In this document: positions 28,222-36,404 of the stretch, piece after piece
Layout: every line of letters starts with the position of its first letter
How positions within the stretch are numbered: the stretch's first letter is position 1
Assembly (NCBI RefSeq): GCF_002269125.1
Contig: NZ_NQKI01000029.1
Coordinates: 1-63,557 of the forward strand
DNA length: 63,557 bases
Reading direction: 5' to 3'
Source of the DNA: Pseudomonas lundensis
Lineage (GTDB): Bacteria; Pseudomonadota; Gammaproteobacteria; Pseudomonadales; Pseudomonadaceae
The notes under the pieces: model-generated
Told to the model about the DNA's origin: nothing
What the model saw: only the letters and a program-made list of their open reading frames with translations
The model's database searches: none
Program-made: the position numbers and the translations under genes

Positions 28222-29472
28222 ATGGCGATTAACACCCGCTCAACCGCGAGTTTGCCGTTACCCATGTCCAAAAAATCCCGTTCCAAGCTCTGGTTTCTGG
28301 TGCACAGCTGGCTCACGTTGCCGATCTGGTTCTTCGTGCTGATCGTGTGCGTGACCGGCACCCTGGCGGTGGTCAGCCAGGAAACTGTGTGGCTGGCGAC
28401 CCCTGAAGCCCGTGCCAGCCAGCCCTCGGACGATGCGCCGTTGCTCAGCTATGAACAGGTGCTCACTGCCCTTCATCAGGCCGAGCCGACCCTGGCAGTG
28501 CAGTCGATCAGCCGCCCGGACGAGGCCCACTTCGCGCTGGTGGCCGATGTGGTGTACCCCGACGGGCGCTCACCTTCGCTGTATATCAACCCCTACACCG
28601 GCGCCATTCAGGGCGAGAGCCCGCGTTTCAACTTCAAGGCTTTCACTCGCGCCCTGCACGGCTGGTGGCTGGTGCCGTTCACCAATGGGTACAGCTGGGG
28701 CTGGTATTTGGTGTCGTTCCTCGGCCTGCCGTTGCTGGGCTCATTGATTACCGGGCTGGTGGTCTACAAGAAATTCTGGAAAGGCTTTTTCAAACCCAAC
28801 TTGCGCTTCAAGCACGGCGCGCGGATTTTTTGGGGCGATTTCCATCGCCTGTGCGGCATCTGGTCGATCTGGTTTATCGCGGTGATTTCCATCACCGGCC
28901 TGTGGTTTCTGATTCAGGCGTTCATGTTCGATAACCAGATTTCCATTTCAACGGCTGGCAACCCGCCGGTGGTGGCGCGTCAGGATGTACCGATCATGCC
29001 CGACGGCACCCCGGCGCCGCAGATCAGTCTGGACAAGGCCGTGTCGATTGCCGCCGAGAAGATCCCCGGGCTCGAAGCCAGTTTCATCAGCCTGCCCAGC
29101 AATGCTTACGGCCATATCGAAGTCGGCGGCCCGGGCTGGTACCCGCTGTTGTTCCAGACCGCCGAGATCAACCCGTACAACGGTCTGATTGAAGGCTCGC
29201 GCATGATTGCCGACCGCTCCGGGCTGGAGCTGGTCACCGAGTCGATGCGCCCCCTGCACACCGGCGACTTTGGTGGCATTTGGGTCAAGTTGATCTGGTT
29301 CTTCTTCGGCCTGATCCTGAGCCTGATGGTGCTTAGCGGGTTGCTGATCTGGACCAAACGCACTGCGCTGGCCACCGCCCACGCCCTCAAACGCAGCCAC
29401 AAACCGGCCCGCACGCACGCCACTCACACCGCCCAAGCGCGAACCGACGCGCCCTCGGAGACCCACGCATGA
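28222..29472 (+). CDS. fpvG: FpvG, inner-membrane PepSY-type ferripyoverdine reductase
   Basis: 416 aa. PepSY-associated TM protein: first membrane helix in LWFLVHSWLTLPIWFFVLIV, periplasmic PepSY regions, a second helix near YLVSFLGLPLLGSLITGLVV, a third near SIWFIAVISITGLWFLI and a last one near WFFFGLILSLMVLSGLLIW. In P. aeruginosa FpvG (PA2403) reduces the iron of ferripyoverdine in the periplasm, with FpvHJK as helpers. The seven following genes are in the P. aeruginosa order, which makes the identification firm. An internal ATG at 28264 (MSKKSRSKLW) could be the real start, since 28222 has no strong ribosome site. The stop overlaps the next start (ATGA). Confidence 0.93.
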   Translation: MAINTRSTASLPLPMSKKSRSKLWFLVHSWLTLPIWFFVLIVCVTGTLAVVSQETVWLATPEARASQPSDDAPLLSYEQVLTALHQAEPTLAVQSISRPDEAHFALVADVVYPDGRSPSLYINPYTGAIQGESPRFNFKAFTRALHGWWLVPFTNGYSWGWYLVSFLGLPLLGSLITGLVVYKKFWKGFFKPNLRFKHGARIFWGDFHRLCGIWSIWFIAVISITGLWFLIQAFMFDNQISISTAGNPPVVARQDVPIMPDGTPAPQISLDKAVSIAAEKIPGLEASFISLPSNAYGHIEVGGPGWYPLLFQTAEINPYNGLIEGSRMIADRSGLELVTESMRPLHTGDFGGIWVKLIWFFFGLILSLMVLSGLLIWTKRTALATAHALKRSHKPARTHATHTAQARTDAPSETHA

Positions 29473-30011
29473 GCAAGGCCGTGATCACACAGCCCGCCTC
29501 GCCCTTGAGCCGCTGGTGGCACAAATGGCGCTTCCACCTGAACATACTGCTGTTACTGGTGCCGCTGGGGTTCATGCCCAAGTACTTCGCTGATGCGTCG
29601 CTGTTTCGCGGCGACAGCGGCTTGGGCGAGCGTGACATCGGCACCCTGCAGGTCGGGCCCTGGCGCCTGCAACTGGCCGAGCTGCGCGACGAAGCGCCAC
29701 GTCCGGACGGGCCGGCGGGCTACATGAAAAACTTTAATGCGGCCTTGTGCGACGCCTGCATCGAACCGGTCAAGGCGGTCTATCTGCGCATCGGCAAACC
29801 CCGCAGCCTGCGCACCGCCGGGGTGATTTTCTTCGGCACGCCGTATCGCCTGGGCGCCACCGTTCCCGTGCCGCTGCGTACTAAAGAGGATGCCGAGCTG
29901 TGGGTCACCCTCGAAGGCTGGGACGGTTCGGTGCATCAAGCATCCATCCCCCTCAAAACGGCATCACCGGCCACCGTGGCCTGGTTAAAACAACAAGGAG
30001 GCAAGCAATGA
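29469..30011 (+). CDS. fpvH: FpvH, inner-membrane partner of FpvG
   Basis: 180 aa. One N-terminal membrane helix (FHLNILLLLVPLGFMPKYF) followed by a periplasmic domain containing a CDACIEPV motif with two cysteines. In P. aeruginosa FpvH (PA2404) forms the membrane complex with FpvG, FpvJ and FpvK needed for efficient iron release from pyoverdine; its own biochemical role is not known. The gene overlaps both neighbours by 4 bases (ATGA), so it is translated as part of one operon. Confidence 0.9.
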   Translation: MSKAVITQPASPLSRWWHKWRFHLNILLLLVPLGFMPKYFADASLFRGDSGLGERDIGTLQVGPWRLQLAELRDEAPRPDGPAGYMKNFNAALCDACIEPVKAVYLRIGKPRSLRTAGVIFFGTPYRLGATVPVPLRTKEDAELWVTLEGWDGSVHQASIPLKTASPATVAWLKQQGGKQ

Positions 30012-30352
30012 ACGTGCAACTGTCCCGACTCCCTGTGCGACGCCTGATGGCTGCGGGCTTTGCAGCATGCATGGCCATGAGCAATCAGGCGTTTGCGCAC
30101 AACCCGATGTGCGAATGCAAAGCACTCGACGGCGAGCAGATCCGCTGTACGGGCGGGTTTTCGGACGGCAGTGGCGCGCCCGGCGTCACCCTCGACGTCA
30201 TCGGTTACGACGAAACCATTCTGGTGCCGGGCAAGCTGGGGCAGGACTCAAGCCTGACGTTCAAAAAACCCGATGGCGAGTTTTACGTGCTGTTTGACGC
30301 CGGCCCCGGGCACATCGTCGAAATCGACCAAGCCGACATCGAGGCCCCATGA
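30008..30352 (+). CDS. fpvJ: FpvJ, small periplasmic protein of the iron-release complex
   Basis: 114 aa. The signal peptide ends around QAFA-H; the mature part starts HNPMCECKALDGEQIRC, which offers three cysteines and a histidine that could bind metal or form disulfides. The remainder is a beta-rich domain of the type found in proteins annotated as DUF4198/carboxypeptidase-regulatory-like. The start at 30008 is set by the signal peptide and the ATGA overlap with fpvH; a longer in-frame start at 29900 would bury the signal peptide. It corresponds in position and size to PA2405. Confidence 0.88.
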   Translation: MNVQLSRLPVRRLMAAGFAACMAMSNQAFAHNPMCECKALDGEQIRCTGGFSDGSGAPGVTLDVIGYDETILVPGKLGQDSSLTFKKPDGEFYVLFDAGPGHIVEIDQADIEAP

Positions 30353-30903
30353 ATACTCACGTGGTACGCCCCGCCGGAGCCGGGCATGAAACGCTGTACG
30401 TCCTGCTGTTATGCCTGTTAATCCTGAGCATTGCCGGTGCGGTGGTGGCGTGGCGCCACGAATCGCTGACCGAGACCCCGGTAGCGGCCCATCAAGTGGA
30501 TGCACGCCGGGACATGAACGCCGCCGAGCAAGGAATCTACGCCGACCTGCGGGTCACTCTCGATGAAATCCGGCTACTGCGCGAAGACGCCAATGCGCTG
30601 CCCGAGCCGTCCGAACTCGCCGCTGACGGGTTTGCCCCTTTTGCTGTCGATGCCAGCTCAGTCAGCCGTGGGGGCCACGTGTGGCAATTGCTGGGCGACC
30701 AGGCGTACCTGGGCGTGAGCCCCCACCCCGAGGTCGCGGGTTCGTTTTTGTTGCGCATTGGCACCCAACCGGATGTATGGCTCAACCGCAACAGCACGCT
30801 CAGCGTACCTGCCGACCTCAGCGACGCTGCCCTGATCCAGAGCGGCTGGCAGCAAGTGACCGCGCACTTCGATGCCGGGGTTACTCGCCAGCATCGGCAC
30901 TGA
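30349..30903 (+). CDS. fpvK: FpvK, membrane-anchored accessory protein (DUF6162-like)
   Basis: 184 aa. One N-terminal membrane anchor (TLYVLLLCLLILSIAGAVVA) with the rest periplasmic. It includes a coiled-coil-like stretch (AEQGIYADLRVTLDEIRLL) and a globular C-terminal domain. In position it matches PA2406 (fpvK) in the P. aeruginosa fpvGHJK-fpvCDEF operon. It overlaps fpvJ by 4 bases and is separated from fpvC by 34 bases, the only appreciable gap in the operon. No enzymatic motif was seen. Confidence 0.87.
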   Translation: MNTHVVRPAGAGHETLYVLLLCLLILSIAGAVVAWRHESLTETPVAAHQVDARRDMNAAEQGIYADLRVTLDEIRLLREDANALPEPSELAADGFAPFAVDASSVSRGGHVWQLLGDQAYLGVSPHPEVAGSFLLRIGTQPDVWLNRNSTLSVPADLSDAALIQSGWQQVTAHFDAGVTRQHRH

Positions 30904-30937
30904 ACCCACCGCTTGACCTCAGAGAAGACTGCTCGCC

Positions 30938-31876
30938 ATGTCCATTTCATCTGTTCTGCGTCGCCGCACCCTGTTGCTGGCCGGCCTGTTTGCCATGTGC
31001 CTTGCCCCGCTCGCCTGGGCCGACACCCCGACACCGCTGGCCAAGCCCTTGCGCATCGGCATCACTTTGCACCCCTATTACAGCTACGTGAGCAACATCG
31101 TCGGCGACAAGGCCGAGGTGGTGCCGCTGATCCCCGCCGGTTTTAACCCTCACGCCTACGAACCGCGGGCTGAAGACATCAAACGCATCGGCACGCTGGA
31201 TGTGATCGTGCTCAACGGCGTGGGCCATGACGACTTCGCTGACCGCATGATCGAAGCCAGCGAAACGCCCGGCATCCCGGTGATAGAGGCCAATCAGAAC
31301 GTGCCGTTGCTGGCCGCCACCGGCAATGCCGCGCGCGGTGCAGGCAAAGTGGTCAACCCTCATACCTTCCTGTCCATCAGCGCATCGATTGCCCAGGTCA
31401 ACAACATCGCCCGCGAGTTGGGCAAGCTGGACCCGGCCAATGCCAAAACCTACACCGCCAATGCCCGGGCTTATGGCAAACGCCTGCGCCAGATGCGGGC
31501 AGATGCGCTGGCCAAACTGACCCGGGCCCCCAATGCAGATTTACGGGTGGCCACCGTGCATGCCGCCTATGACTATCTATTGCGCGAGTTTGGCCTTGAA
31601 GTCACGGCCGTGGTCGAACCTGCCCACGGCATCGAACCCAGCCCGAGCCAGTTGAAAAAGACCATCGACCAACTGCGCGCACTGGATGTGAAAGTGATTT
31701 TCTCGGAGATGGACTTCCCCTCCACCTACGTCGACACCATCCAGCGTGAGTCAGGGGTCAAGCTCTACCCGCTGTCGCACATTTCCTATGGCGACTACAG
31801 CGCCGACAAATACGAAAAAGAAATGACCGGCAACCTCAACACCGTGGTCACCGCCATACAGGAGGCAGGAGCATGA
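30938..31876 (+). CDS. fpvC: FpvC, periplasmic metal-binding protein (ZnuA/TroA type)
   Basis: 312 aa. The signal peptide ends at LAPLAWA-DT. The mature protein has the cluster A-I metal-binding fold: HPYYSYVSNIVGDKAEV, NPHAYEPRAEDI, and LNGVGHDDF, whose conserved histidines are metal ligands. In P. aeruginosa FpvC (PA2407) accepts iron released from ferripyoverdine, and with FpvF it delivers it to the FpvDE ABC transporter. The stop overlaps fpvD by 4 bases. Confidence 0.92.
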   Translation: MSISSVLRRRTLLLAGLFAMCLAPLAWADTPTPLAKPLRIGITLHPYYSYVSNIVGDKAEVVPLIPAGFNPHAYEPRAEDIKRIGTLDVIVLNGVGHDDFADRMIEASETPGIPVIEANQNVPLLAATGNAARGAGKVVNPHTFLSISASIAQVNNIARELGKLDPANAKTYTANARAYGKRLRQMRADALAKLTRAPNADLRVATVHAAYDYLLREFGLEVTAVVEPAHGIEPSPSQLKKTIDQLRALDVKVIFSEMDFPSTYVDTIQRESGVKLYPLSHISYGDYSADKYEKEMTGNLNTVVTAIQEAGA

Positions 31877-32628
31877 GTGCTGCCCAACCTCTGGTCACCC
31901 TCGCCACCGGCCCGGGGGTTGAGTTCGATCAGGTCTCGCTGACCCTGGGACAGACACCCATTCTCGATCACGTCAGTTTCACCATCCGCCCCGGCAGCGT
32001 CCATGCGCTGGTTGGCCCCAATGGCGGCGGTAAAAGTTCGCTCATCAAAACCCTGCTGGGGCAAATGCCTCACCAGGGTCGGCTGTGCCTGAACTGGCCG
32101 GGCGCAACGGGCCCGATCGGCTACGTGCCGCAAGCACTGGAATTCGACCGTGGCCTGCCCATGACCGTGGACGATTTCATGGCCGCCATGTGCCAGCGTC
32201 GCCCAGCCTTTCTGGGCCTGTCGCGCAAGGTGGCGCCCGCCATTGGTGAAGCACTGGCGCGGGTCGGCATGCAGGACAAACGCAAGCGCCGCATGGGCGC
32301 GTTGTCCGGCGGTGAACGCCAGCGTGTGCTGCTGGCTCAGGGCCTGATCCCGGCCCCGCAGCTCTTGGTACTGGACGAACCCATGTCCGCACTGGACGAA
32401 GCTGGCGCCCGCGTGTTTGAACGCTTACTCACGGATTGGCAGCAGGCGGGTGTAACCGTGGTGTGGATCGAACACGACCTGGCCGCCGTCAAGCGATTGG
32501 CCGAACGCGTGACGGGGCTCAACCGGCGCGTGCTGTTCGACGGCCCACCCGGACAGACCCTGAGCCCGGAACGCCTGCTGGACCTGTTTGCGACACACCC
32601 CACCGGTAACGGGAGCAATAACGTATGA
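31873..32628 (+). CDS. fpvD: FpvD, ATPase of the iron ABC importer
   Basis: 251 aa. Walker A GPNGGGKSS (about residue 52), ABC signature LSGGERQRVLLAQ (about 143), Walker B LLVLDEPMSALD, and a switch histidine in WIEHDL. It powers FpvE to import iron released from pyoverdine (PA2408 equivalent). It overlaps fpvC and fpvE by 4 bases each. Confidence 0.94.
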   Translation: MSAAQPLVTLATGPGVEFDQVSLTLGQTPILDHVSFTIRPGSVHALVGPNGGGKSSLIKTLLGQMPHQGRLCLNWPGATGPIGYVPQALEFDRGLPMTVDDFMAAMCQRRPAFLGLSRKVAPAIGEALARVGMQDKRKRRMGALSGGERQRVLLAQGLIPAPQLLVLDEPMSALDEAGARVFERLLTDWQQAGVTVVWIEHDLAAVKRLAERVTGLNRRVLFDGPPGQTLSPERLLDLFATHPTGNGSNNV

Positions 32629-33524
32629 GTTACGAAGCGTTTCGCCTGATGGTTCAAGGCTGGGCGTCGGCTGGCTATTTGCCCGAGGTGCTGGCCTACG
32701 GGTTCGTGGTCAACGCGTTGCTGGCGGGTCTGTTGATCGGCCCGGTACTCGGCGGGCTGGGTACGCTGGTGGTGGTCAAGCGCTTCGCGTTTTTCTCCGA
32801 AGCGGTGGGCCACGCGGCACTCACAGGAGTGGCCATCGGTATTTTGCTCGGCGAACCCTACACCGGGCCATACGGCAGCCTGTTCGGCTATTGCCTGCTG
32901 TTTGGCGTGTCACTCAATTATTTGCGCAACCGCACCGGCTTGGCGCCCGACACCCTGATTGGCGTTTTCCTCTCGGTGTCACTGGCGCTGGGTGCCAGCT
33001 TGCTGCTGATTCTGGCTGGCAAGATTAACGTTCATATTCTCGAAAACGTGCTGTTTGGTTCCGTGCTCACCGTCAACGGCAACGATTTATTGGTACTGGC
33101 GATTGTTGGCGCACTGGTGCTGGGGCTGAGCCTGCCGCTGTACAACCGCATCATGCTCGCCAGTTTCAACCCGCAACTGGCCGCCGTGCGCGGTGTGGCC
33201 GTCAAAGCGCTGGATTACCTGTTCGTGATTCTGGTGACGCTGATCACGGTCGCGGCGGTCAAGGTCATCGGCGCCATTCTGGTCGGCGCCCTGCTGGTGA
33301 TCCCGGCAGCGGCTGCGCGGCTGTTAAGCCAGTCGCTGAAGGGCTTCTTCTGGATTTCGGTGTTGATCGCCACGTGCAGTACGTTGTGCGGAATTATGGT
33401 GCCCATCGTATTCGACCTGCCAATCCCCTCCGGCGCCGCAATCATTCTGGTGGCCGGTATCGCCTTCGCCCTCGCCGCTATCGCCCGCGGCGTGCTCCCC
33501 AGCCTGAAAGGGAATATTGGATAA
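32625..33524 (+). CDS. fpvE: FpvE, membrane permease of the iron ABC importer
   Basis: 299 aa, ABC-3 family (ZnuB/TroC type) with about eight membrane helices. Visible landmarks are GGLGTLVVVKRFAFFSEAVG, the EAA-like coupling region, and ILVGALLVIPAAAARLLSQS. It forms the channel for iron with FpvD (PA2409 equivalent). The stop is directly followed by the fpvF start. Confidence 0.93.
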   Translation: MSYEAFRLMVQGWASAGYLPEVLAYGFVVNALLAGLLIGPVLGGLGTLVVVKRFAFFSEAVGHAALTGVAIGILLGEPYTGPYGSLFGYCLLFGVSLNYLRNRTGLAPDTLIGVFLSVSLALGASLLLILAGKINVHILENVLFGSVLTVNGNDLLVLAIVGALVLGLSLPLYNRIMLASFNPQLAAVRGVAVKALDYLFVILVTLITVAAVKVIGAILVGALLVIPAAAARLLSQSLKGFFWISVLIATCSTLCGIMVPIVFDLPIPSGAAIILVAGIAFALAAIARGVLPSLKGNIG

Positions 33525-34430
33525 ATGCCAACTCTGCGCACACTCACCCTCACACTGGCCCTGACCGGCTTGCTCAGCACCCCACTCATGGCCGCCGACC
33601 TGCCTGCCCAACCGGTGCGCATTCTGGCCAGCGTGCCGATCACCGTGGGGCTGGGCCAGTTGCTGCTCAAGGACACAGGCGTGATTCTGGAGCGCGCTGC
33701 AGCTGCCAATCTGCCGGGCAGCCGCCAAAGCGCTTACTTCAGCGGGCGCGGCGCGGGTGCCCTGCACCAACTGGCCGAACACGCCGACGCCGTGATTGGT
33801 CTGCGCTCGGTATGGCGCGACGACCCGCTCTACCCCATGGCACGTCGCAGCAATATACGCATCGTCGAAATCGACGCCGCACGCCCGGTGGATGGCAGCC
33901 TGCCGGGTATCGCCTTGCAACCGGGCGCCGAGCGCGATGGCCTGAACAGCCAACCGTGGCTGGTCAGCAATAACATGGGGCGCATGGCGGACGTCATGGC
34001 AGCCGATCTGGCGCGGCTGGCCCCTGACGCCAAGCCGCAGATCGAAGCCAATCTGGCCACCCTCAAGCAACGCCTGTTGAAACTCAGCGCCGACAGCGAA
34101 CAGCAGTTGGCCCACGTCGACAACCTGAGCGTCGTCAACCTGTCCTACCGACTCGATTACCTGGTGGCAGGGTTGAATCTGGAACCGGTGACGATCGATC
34201 ATCCAGCAGACCAGCCCTGGACCCCCGAAGCCCTCAAGACCCTGACGCAAACCCTTAAAGACAACGACGTGGCGCTGGTCCTGGACCATCGCGCACCCAG
34301 CGAAGCGCTGAAAACCGCCGTGGCACAAAGCGGCAGTGAGCTGGTGGTGATCCGCGCCGACGGGGCTGACCCGGTGGCGCAGTTGCAAGCGACTATTGAG
34401 ACCCTCATCACGGCGCTCAGCCACAGGTAA
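33525..34430 (+). CDS. fpvF: FpvF, second periplasmic binding protein of the ferripyoverdine system
   Basis: 301 aa. A signal peptide ends around TPLMA-AD. The mature part is a divergent cluster A-I binding protein with fewer histidines than FpvC. In P. aeruginosa FpvF (PA2410) binds ferripyoverdine and also FpvC. It abuts fpvE without a gap and is the last gene of the operon; the following 160 bases contain only a short ACCCT/AGGGT hairpin at 34431-34444 and the promoter of the next gene. Confidence 0.9.
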   Translation: MPTLRTLTLTLALTGLLSTPLMAADLPAQPVRILASVPITVGLGQLLLKDTGVILERAAAANLPGSRQSAYFSGRGAGALHQLAEHADAVIGLRSVWRDDPLYPMARRSNIRIVEIDAARPVDGSLPGIALQPGAERDGLNSQPWLVSNNMGRMADVMAADLARLAPDAKPQIEANLATLKQRLLKLSADSEQQLAHVDNLSVVNLSYRLDYLVAGLNLEPVTIDHPADQPWTPEALKTLTQTLKDNDVALVLDHRAPSEALKTAVAQSGSELVVIRADGADPVAQLQATIETLITALSHR

Positions 34431-34556
34431 TACCCTGTCGAGGGTGTATGTACCGCGTGCACAACCGGGTTGGCGCCGCGCCCCAAGACGCGTTGACTGC
34501 GCATGACCCGCCATGACGACGCACCAAAAGGTTGCGAAATGCCGCGCAGTTAAATA

Positions 34557-34572
34557 CTGTATACACATACAG
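34557..34572. promoter_or_regulatory. LexA (SOS) operator
   Basis: CTGTATACACATACAG fits the LexA consensus CTGT-N8-ACAG exactly and is nearly palindromic. It lies 18 bases upstream of the DUF1654 ATG, and overlaps or directly follows a plausible -10 (TACTGT at 34555-34560, 17 bases after TTGCGA at 34532). LexA bound here should block transcription until DNA damage. Confidence 0.85.
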
Positions 34573-34590
34573 CTAACCAAGGACCGCATC

Positions 34591-34842
34591 ATGGCTAAAA
34601 AAGCAGCGAAAGCACCTACTCCACCGTCCCCCTACGAATTGTTCGGACTTCGCATACAAAAAGAAATTAGCTCTCCCAAGGCACAAAAAGCCAAAATGGC
34701 GGTCCTTTTGCCTCAGGAAGGCGATAACCCGGAGTTCTGGGAGCGCCTGCTGGAAGAAATCTCCGAAAACGACAACGTCACCGTTGCACACCGCGATGAT
34801 GGTGGTGTGAATGTTTTCTGGACTGTGCTTGAGGAAGACTGA
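34591..34842 (+). CDS. DUF1654 family protein, SOS-controlled
   Basis: 83 aa from the ATG at 34591, preceded by AAGGA; upstream in-frame starts are excluded because they would place the LexA operator inside the gene. The core YELFGLRIQKEISSPKAQKA followed by a W..LLEEI segment matches the DUF1654 family, which I know only from Pseudomonas and its phages. The N-terminus is basic (MAKKAAKA). No function is established; the basic tail and SOS control suggest DNA binding or a role in DNA damage. Only 4 bases separate it from the endonuclease gene, so the two form an operon. Confidence 0.85.
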   Translation: MAKKAAKAPTPPSPYELFGLRIQKEISSPKAQKAKMAVLLPQEGDNPEFWERLLEEISENDNVTVAHRDDGGVNVFWTVLEED

Positions 34843-34846
34843 GTCA

Positions 34847-35536
34847 ATGAGGGTTTGTTTACTGGCATTTGCCAGCCTCTTCACTGTTTTAAGCGTTCAA
34901 GCGGCTGCGCCGCAAACCTTTAGTGAAGCGAAAAAGGTTGCCTGGAAACTCTACGCACCTCAATCCACCGAGTTTTACTGTGGCTGCAAATACACAGGTA
35001 ACCGCGTCAACCTGCAAGCCTGTGGTTATGTGCCGCGCAAGAATGCCAACCGCGCGGCACGCATCGAATGGGAACACATCGTGCCCGCCTGGCAGATTGG
35101 CCATCAACGCCAGTGCTGGCAAAAAGGAGGACGTAAAAACTGCACCCGCAATGACCCGGTGTACAAAGTGGCAGAAGCCGATTTGCATAACCTGGTGCCG
35201 AGCATTGGAGAGGTCAACGGCGATCGCAACAATTTCAGTTTTGGCTGGCTACCGCAGCAGCCGGGGCAATACGGTTCGTGCCTGACCCAAGTGGACTTCA
35301 AGGCCAAAAAAGTCATGCCCCGACCTTCCATCCGGGGGATGATTGCACGCACCTATTTCTACATGAGCAAGCGCTACAATTTGCGCTTGTCCAAACAGGA
35401 TCGCCAGTTATACGAAGCGTGGAACAAGACGTACCCGGTGCAAGCCTGGGAGCGTCAGCGTAACCAGGCCGTCGCCTGTGTCATGGGCCTGGGTAACGAC
35501 TTCGTCGGGCCCGTCAATCTCAAGGCCTGCGGCTAG
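34847..35536 (+). CDS. endA: Endonuclease I (EndA/Dns family), secreted nuclease
   Basis: 229 aa from the ATG at 34847, which begins a clear signal peptide (VCLLAFASLFTVLSVQA-AA). The His-Me finger core is visible: IEWEHIVPAWQ, then EADLHNLVPSIGEVNGDRNN, where His and Asn residues bind Mg2+ and activate water. Several cysteine pairs fit a disulfide-stabilised periplasmic or extracellular enzyme. The product cuts double-stranded DNA. It follows the DUF1654 gene in what looks like a LexA-controlled operon, so the nuclease may be induced by DNA damage. A terminator follows at 35558. Confidence 0.92.
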   Translation: MRVCLLAFASLFTVLSVQAAAPQTFSEAKKVAWKLYAPQSTEFYCGCKYTGNRVNLQACGYVPRKNANRAARIEWEHIVPAWQIGHQRQCWQKGGRKNCTRNDPVYKVAEADLHNLVPSIGEVNGDRNNFSFGWLPQQPGQYGSCLTQVDFKAKKVMPRPSIRGMIARTYFYMSKRYNLRLSKQDRQLYEAWNKTYPVQAWERQRNQAVACVMGLGNDFVGPVNLKACG

Positions 35537-35557
35537 ATCTACGCGCGTTTTTACACA

Positions 35558-35598
35558 CCCTTGAATCCCGCATCTGCGCCAGGTTCAAGGGTTTTTCT
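35558..35598 (+). terminator. Rho-independent terminator of the DUF1654-endA operon
   Basis: CCCTTGAA (35558-35565) pairs with TTCAAGGG (35584-35591), followed at once by TTTTTCT. The 18-base loop is long, but stem plus T-run in the right place after the endA stop makes a convincing terminator. Confidence 0.8.
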
Positions 35599-35690
35599 CG
35601 TCGTCGCCCAGACGTCGCGTCATGGAATTTTCCCTCGATCCAGAGGCCCATTTATTGCCGAAGTGCCATTATTGAGCTATTACTCTGCAC

Positions 35691-36404
35691 ATGATTAGAC
35701 AAGCTCGATTCAATAAGAAACAACACGTGGTAGATGAACTTGTTCACCGAATAGAAAACGGGCTTTTAGTTGATGGTTTACCCCTGCCGGAAGAAGACAA
35801 GTTGGCGCAAGAACTGGGTGTCAGCCGCAATACGTTGCGTCAGGCCTTGAGCGAACTCGAACGCCGCCGTTACATCGCGACCCGCACGGGTGGCGGATCT
35901 GTCGTGACCTACGACGGCATCACCTTGGACCAACACAATGGCTGGACCCAGGCGCTGGCCGATACCGGCGCGCGCATCCATACCGAACTGTTGCGTTTCG
36001 AAGCCATTGAGCGCCCAGAATTGCTCCCTCAGTTTGGTGTCAGCCAGTTCATTACCCTGGACCGTCGACGCCGTCGCGCCGATGGCACTGCGGTGTCACT
36101 GGAGCGCTCATTGATGCCGGCCACCAACGGCCTTGAAAGCTTGCCACGGGTCGGACTAATCGACGATTCACTCACGATCACCCTCGCCGCCTATGGCTTT
36201 GTGGGTGAGCGTGGCGATCAATGGATCGGTGCCGAGCCGTTGGGCGAAGAAGACGCGCTGTTACTCGGGCGTCCCGCCGGCACTGTATTCCTCAGCGCTT
36301 TGCGCACCACCTATGACCGGCAAGGCCGTTTCATGGAGCAGGTCGAAAGCTGGCTCGATCCGCAGCACTTCCGCATGCACCAGTCATTCGGAACACCCAC
36401 ATGA
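35691..36404 (+). CDS. GntR-family regulator with UTRA domain (YegW-like)
   Basis: 237 aa. N-terminal GntR winged helix (residues 10-75; DKLAQELGVSRNTLRQALSE is the recognition region) and a C-terminal UTRA ligand-binding domain (about 95-232). UTRA domains of the HutC/FarR group sense small metabolites such as sugar phosphates, nucleoside-like compounds or histidine derivatives. It leads a group of four genes, overlapping the glycohydrolase by 4 bases, so it probably regulates its own operon according to the imported substrate. Regulator, glycohydrolase, permease and PfkB kinase is the composition of the E. coli yegTUVW group. Ligand unknown. Confidence 0.88.
   Translation: MIRQARFNKKQHVVDELVHRIENGLLVDGLPLPEEDKLAQELGVSRNTLRQALSELERRRYIATRTGGGSVVTYDGITLDQHNGWTQALADTGARIHTELLRFEAIERPELLPQFGVSQFITLDRRRRRADGTAVSLERSLMPATNGLESLPRVGLIDDSLTITLAAYGFVGERGDQWIGAEPLGEEDALLLGRPAGTVFLSALRTTYDRQGRFMEQVESWLDPQHFRMHQSFGTPT

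Noticed and set aside
30938..34430. Zinc or manganese importer (znuABC-like) reading of the ABC genes
   Set aside because: The folds are those of cluster A-I metal importers, but the gene order with fpvGHJK upstream and a second binding protein at the end is specific to the ferripyoverdine system.
34513..34590. Upstream in-frame start of the DUF1654 gene
   Set aside because: It would place the LexA operator inside the coding sequence; the ATG at 34591 has AAGGA and matches the family's usual start.
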